The translations under genes were made by a program, and so were the position numbers. Source: Leuctra nigra (lineage: Eukaryota; Arthropoda; Insecta; Plecoptera; Leuctridae). From it: a stretch of DNA of 64,000 nucleotides. The notes under the pieces are model-generated. The model saw only the letters and a program-made list of their open reading frames with translations. It was not told the origin of the DNA and did not search any database. Below are positions 61,215-64,000 of the stretch, in pieces (positions within the stretch are counted from its first letter, which is position 1; each line of letters begins with the position of its first letter). The DNA is taken from the NCBI GenBank assembly GCA_934045905.1, contig OW203768.1, positions 27,061,060 through 27,125,059 on the forward strand, given 5' to 3'.

Positions 61215-64000
61215 ATGAATAGAATGTTGTCATCACAAACGGCTACAAAGAATATTGGAGCGTCACTACGGATCTGCCAATTGAACATAGAAGGCATTAG
61301 TAGATCTAAGTCCGACTATTTGTCAAGGATGTTGGAAGAAGAGAATATCGATGTAGCACTGATTCAAGAGACTCATACGGACAGTAATGCAGACTTGGAA
61401 GCAAGAGGAACAGTTATGGGATACCGATTGGTAACTTCTCTTAACCACGCCACCTATGGTATTGCAACTTATGTTAAGGAGGACATCGCAAACGTTGATG
61501 TGATCGATTGTACTTCATGTAACAATGTATTCTCTAATGCGATCAAAGTGAATAATATTACAGTTATAAATATTTACAAACCACCTGGGACTCAATGGCC
61601 GACAACACCATTGCAAACTTACGACCATCCATCAATTTATGCCGGTGATTTTAACAGCCACCATATTGATTGGAGATGTGACCAAAGTGATGAAAACGGC
61701 GAAGCTATTGCTTCATGGGCTGATCATAAGAATATGAACTTGATTTTTGACTCCAAAGATAGAGGCACGTTCCACTCAGCCCGCTGGAATAAGGATTATA
61801 ACCCCGATCTATGCTTCGTAAGTACTGATAATGACGGTCGGCCCGTTCACGTAACAAGAAATGTCCTACCTGGTTTTCCTCGCAGCCAGCATCGTCCTGT
61901 CATATTAGATGTTGGTATTAAAGTCCCATTGGTTAATTCCATACGTAAACCCAGATGGAACTTTCAAAAGGCCAATTGGGAAAAATATAGCAAGAGATTG
62001 GACGATGCAGTTCGTTTTATACCACCGACTGTAGAATGCTACGATCGTTTCTCTAGACTCGTCATACAGACTGCTAAAAACTGCATCCCTCGGGGTTTTC
62101 GCAAGGAGTACATTCCTTGTTGGAATGAAGAAAGCGACCGCCTGTATGAAGAATATTGTGACACCGGTAGTCAAGAATCTGCTGAAGAGTTGCTGAAGTC
62201 TTTAGACCAGATGCGAAGAGAGAAATGGACCTCCACAGTTGAAAGCATGTCCTTCACGCATTCTAGTCGAAAAGCGTGGGAAGTTTTGCGCAAATTAGGA
62301 GGAGCCTCGGTACCACTTCCCAACAAACCAAAGATTCACCCTAATCAATTTGCCTCACGCATTGTACAGTTGTCTAAATCAAAGGTGGACAAAGTCTTTA
62401 CAAGAACAGTGAATAAGGAGTTGCAGGATTTTAGAAAACAAGCCGAAACTGAGAGTTTCTTCTCGAGACCATTCTCAGAAGAAGAAATTGACAAAGCACT
62501 TTATGTCACGAAGACAGGCAAAGCGGCAGGATTCGACAGCGTTTATCCAGAGTTCCTTACTCATAGTGGTCGTAAAACAAGACTTTGGCTTGCACAGTTC
62601 TATACCCACATTTTGGAAACTGGAAAACTTCCAGCTATATTCAAAAAGACCAAGATCATCGCTCTCCTGAAGCCAGGGAAACCTTGTGACCAACCTGAAA
62701 GCTATCGACCCATAGCTCTGTTGTCAGTATCACTTAAACTGTTGGAGAGATTGCTTTATAATCGTATTGGCCCTGAAATAGAAAATATGCTCCAACCAGA
62801 GCAGGCAGGGTTTAGGAGAGGTAGAAATTGCACCGATCAGGTCCTGGGACTTACCAATCATATTGAGAATGGCTTTCAGAGAAAACTGAAAACAGCGGTA
62901 GCCTTCATTGATCTTACAGCTGCTTATGATACAGTTTGGAAAAAGGGTCTGCTGACAAAACTGTTCAAAGTAGTTCCATGTCTTAAGGTTTGCGATCTCA
63001 TTAGTAATATGTTGAGTGATCGTTACTTTCAAGTATTCATGAATGGTGATTGCAGCAGAATCAGGAAGTTAAACAACGGACTCCCCCAAGGTTCAGTATT
63101 AGCTCCTTCTCTCTTTAACCTGTACATCGCCGATCTGCCTACATCAATTGCGAGGAAATTCATCTATGCTGATGACATGGCATATGCAGTTCAGCATAAG
63201 GACTTCAGCCATATGGAGAATATGCTAACTGATGATTTAGAGGGGCTGAGCGAATATTGCGCAAAGTGGCGATTACAGCCAAGTGCCACGAAGACTGAAG
63301 TCACCTGCTTTCATCTCAACAACAGCGAGGCAAATAGGCAATTGGAAGTGGTCATGAATGGTGCGGTGTTGAAACACAATTCTAAACCTAAATACCTAGG
63401 CGTAACACTTGATAGAACTCTCACATACGATGCTCATCTAACAAACACGGCCGCCAAACTTCGTACTCGAAACAATATCATTCAAAAGCTGGCATATACA
63501 TCATGGGGAGCGTCCGCAAGCTGTATTCGCATATCTGCACTTGCTCTGGTGTACTCGGCTGCTGAGTATTGCGCTCCTGTTTGGCTTACTAGCTGCCACA
63601 CCAGCAAAGTTGATGTGCAGTTGAACGCAACCATGAGACGGATAACAGGCACATTACGCTCAACTCCACTTGCTTGGTTACCGGCACTCAGCAATATTGC
63701 ACCACCTGACTTGCGGAGGAAACAAGCTTTACTGAAGGAGCACGAGAAGATTGTGAACAACCCTGATATACCTATTAGGGCTGACCTATATAATCCTCCG
63801 CTTTTTAGACTAAAATCAAGAAAGCTTCCATTAGCTCTGGCTCAGAGATTGCTGGACGAGAACTTTGAGGTCAGTGGCACATGGGATTCTCAGTGGATTC
63901 AAGGAAACAGGAGCAGTCCCATCTTCAGCTTCTCAAGTACAGGTCGACCATCGGACCACCTGCAGTTTCAGTTACCAAGGAAGGCTTGGTGCAACCTAAA
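61215..64000 (+). CDS. LINE-D ORF: endonuclease-reverse transcriptase, runs off the window
   Basis: Open from the ATG at 61215 to the window end, over 928 codons without a stop. Endonuclease: ICQLNIEGISRSKSDYL (Asn), IQETHT (Glu), YKPPGTQWP, AGDFNSHHIDW and SQHRPVI, where the usual SDH is SQH. Reverse transcriptase: SYRPIALLSVSLKLLE, FRRGRNCTDQVLGLTNHIE, IDLTAAYDTVW (first Asp), GLPQGSVLAP and IYADDMAYA (Asp pair), followed by a thumb (KYLGVTLDRT) and EYCAPVWL. It belongs with Jockey/I-type LINEs. It is the only LINE here with its reverse transcriptase on the plus strand. The 3' end is not in the window, so intactness is unproven. Confidence 0.85.
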   Translation, partial: MNRMLSSQTATKNIGASLRICQLNIEGISRSKSDYLSRMLEEENIDVALIQETHTDSNADLEARGTVMGYRLVTSLNHATYGIATYVKEDIANVDVIDCTSCNNVFSNAIKVNNITVINIYKPPGTQWPTTPLQTYDHPSIYAGDFNSHHIDWRCDQSDENGEAIASWADHKNMNLIFDSKDRGTFHSARWNKDYNPDLCFVSTDNDGRPVHVTRNVLPGFPRSQHRPVILDVGIKVPLVNSIRKPRWNFQKANWEKYSKRLDDAVRFIPPTVECYDRFSRLVIQTAKNCIPRGFRKEYIPCWNEESDRLYEEYCDTGSQESAEELLKSLDQMRREKWTSTVESMSFTHSSRKAWEVLRKLGGASVPLPNKPKIHPNQFASRIVQLSKSKVDKVFTRTVNKELQDFRKQAETESFFSRPFSEEEIDKALYVTKTGKAAGFDSVYPEFLTHSGRKTRLWLAQFYTHILETGKLPAIFKKTKIIALLKPGKPCDQPESYRPIALLSVSLKLLERLLYNRIGPEIENMLQPEQAGFRRGRNCTDQVLGLTNHIENGFQRKLKTAVAFIDLTAAYDTVWKKGLLTKLFKVVPCLKVCDLISNMLSDRYFQVFMNGDCSRIRKLNNGLPQGSVLAPSLFNLYIADLPTSIARKFIYADDMAYAVQHKDFSHMENMLTDDLEGLSEYCAKWRLQPSATKTEVTCFHLNNSEANRQLEVVMNGAVLKHNSKPKYLGVTLDRTLTYDAHLTNTAAKLRTRNNIIQKLAYTSWGASASCIRISALALVYSAAEYCAPVWLTSCHTSKVDVQLNATMRRITGTLRSTPLAWLPALSNIAPPDLRRKQALLKEHEKIVNNPDIPIRADLYNPPLFRLKSRKLPLALAQRLLDENFEVSGTWDSQWIQGNRSSPIFSFSSTGRPSDHLQFQLPRKAWCNL

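Noticed and set aside
1..64000. tRNA, rRNA, CRISPR or bacterial-type operons
   Set aside because: None seen; the splice-site-bounded exons and the transposon repertoire point to an animal nuclear genome.

Overview
This window looks like repeat-rich, AT-rich nuclear DNA of an invertebrate animal, probably marine and possibly lophotrochozoan-like. The evidence is coding pieces bounded by GT/AG splice sites and the mix of LINE, Ty3/Gypsy, piggyBac, pogo/Tigger, MULE-type and MITE sequence. I see no bacterial operons, rRNA, tRNA or CRISPR. Most of the sequence is mobile-element debris in several nested layers. The species cannot be named from the sequence alone.

Layout. At 0-8 kb there is a possible terminal host exon, a ribozyme-headed SINE, a pogo fragment and a nearly intact LINE (LINE-A, minus strand). 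At 8-14 kb there are MITEs, a foldback element with a SINE in its loop, and two candidate host exons. At 14-21 kb there is a decayed Ty3/Gypsy element (minus). It was hit once by a SINE and once by an I-type LINE (LINE-B) that landed with a 5' inversion and 12-bp target duplications. At 21-28 kb there are two more exons, a 159-bp in-frame tandem array, and pogo and MULE fragments. At 28-34 kb there are SINE copies and two decayed transposase-like genes. At 34-39 kb lies LINE-C (minus). At 40-46 kb a piggyBac element, split by a SINE carrying two ribozyme-like heads, sits beside three phase-compatible exons of a zinc-finger/MULE-like gene. At 46-54 kb there are repeats, a long-armed foldback MITE and a SINE with an alternative head. 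At 53.9-57.7 kb lies a full-length pogo/Tigger-like transposon with one nonsense codon. At 58-60 kb there are two minisatellites. At 61.2-64 kb an open, apparently intact LINE ORF (LINE-D, plus) runs off the window.

Main discovery candidate. A ~390-460 bp non-autonomous retroelement, called RHS here, occurs 14 times, always on the plus strand. Its 5' end can be folded by eye into the nested double pseudoknot of an HDV-like self-cleaving ribozyme: P1 7 bp, P3 3 bp, a 7-nt L3 of pattern TNNNCGC, and P2 closing the 3' side. In several copies the target-site duplications place the element's first base at, or within a base or two of, the first base of P1. Two different ribozyme heads (types A and B) are attached to the same body, and one copy carries both in tandem. 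The RHS 3' tail resembles the 3' end of LINE-B, so an I-type LINE is the likely driver, in the manner of trypanosome RIME/ingi pairs.

All structures and family calls come from reading the sequence. None was checked with alignment, folding or database software.
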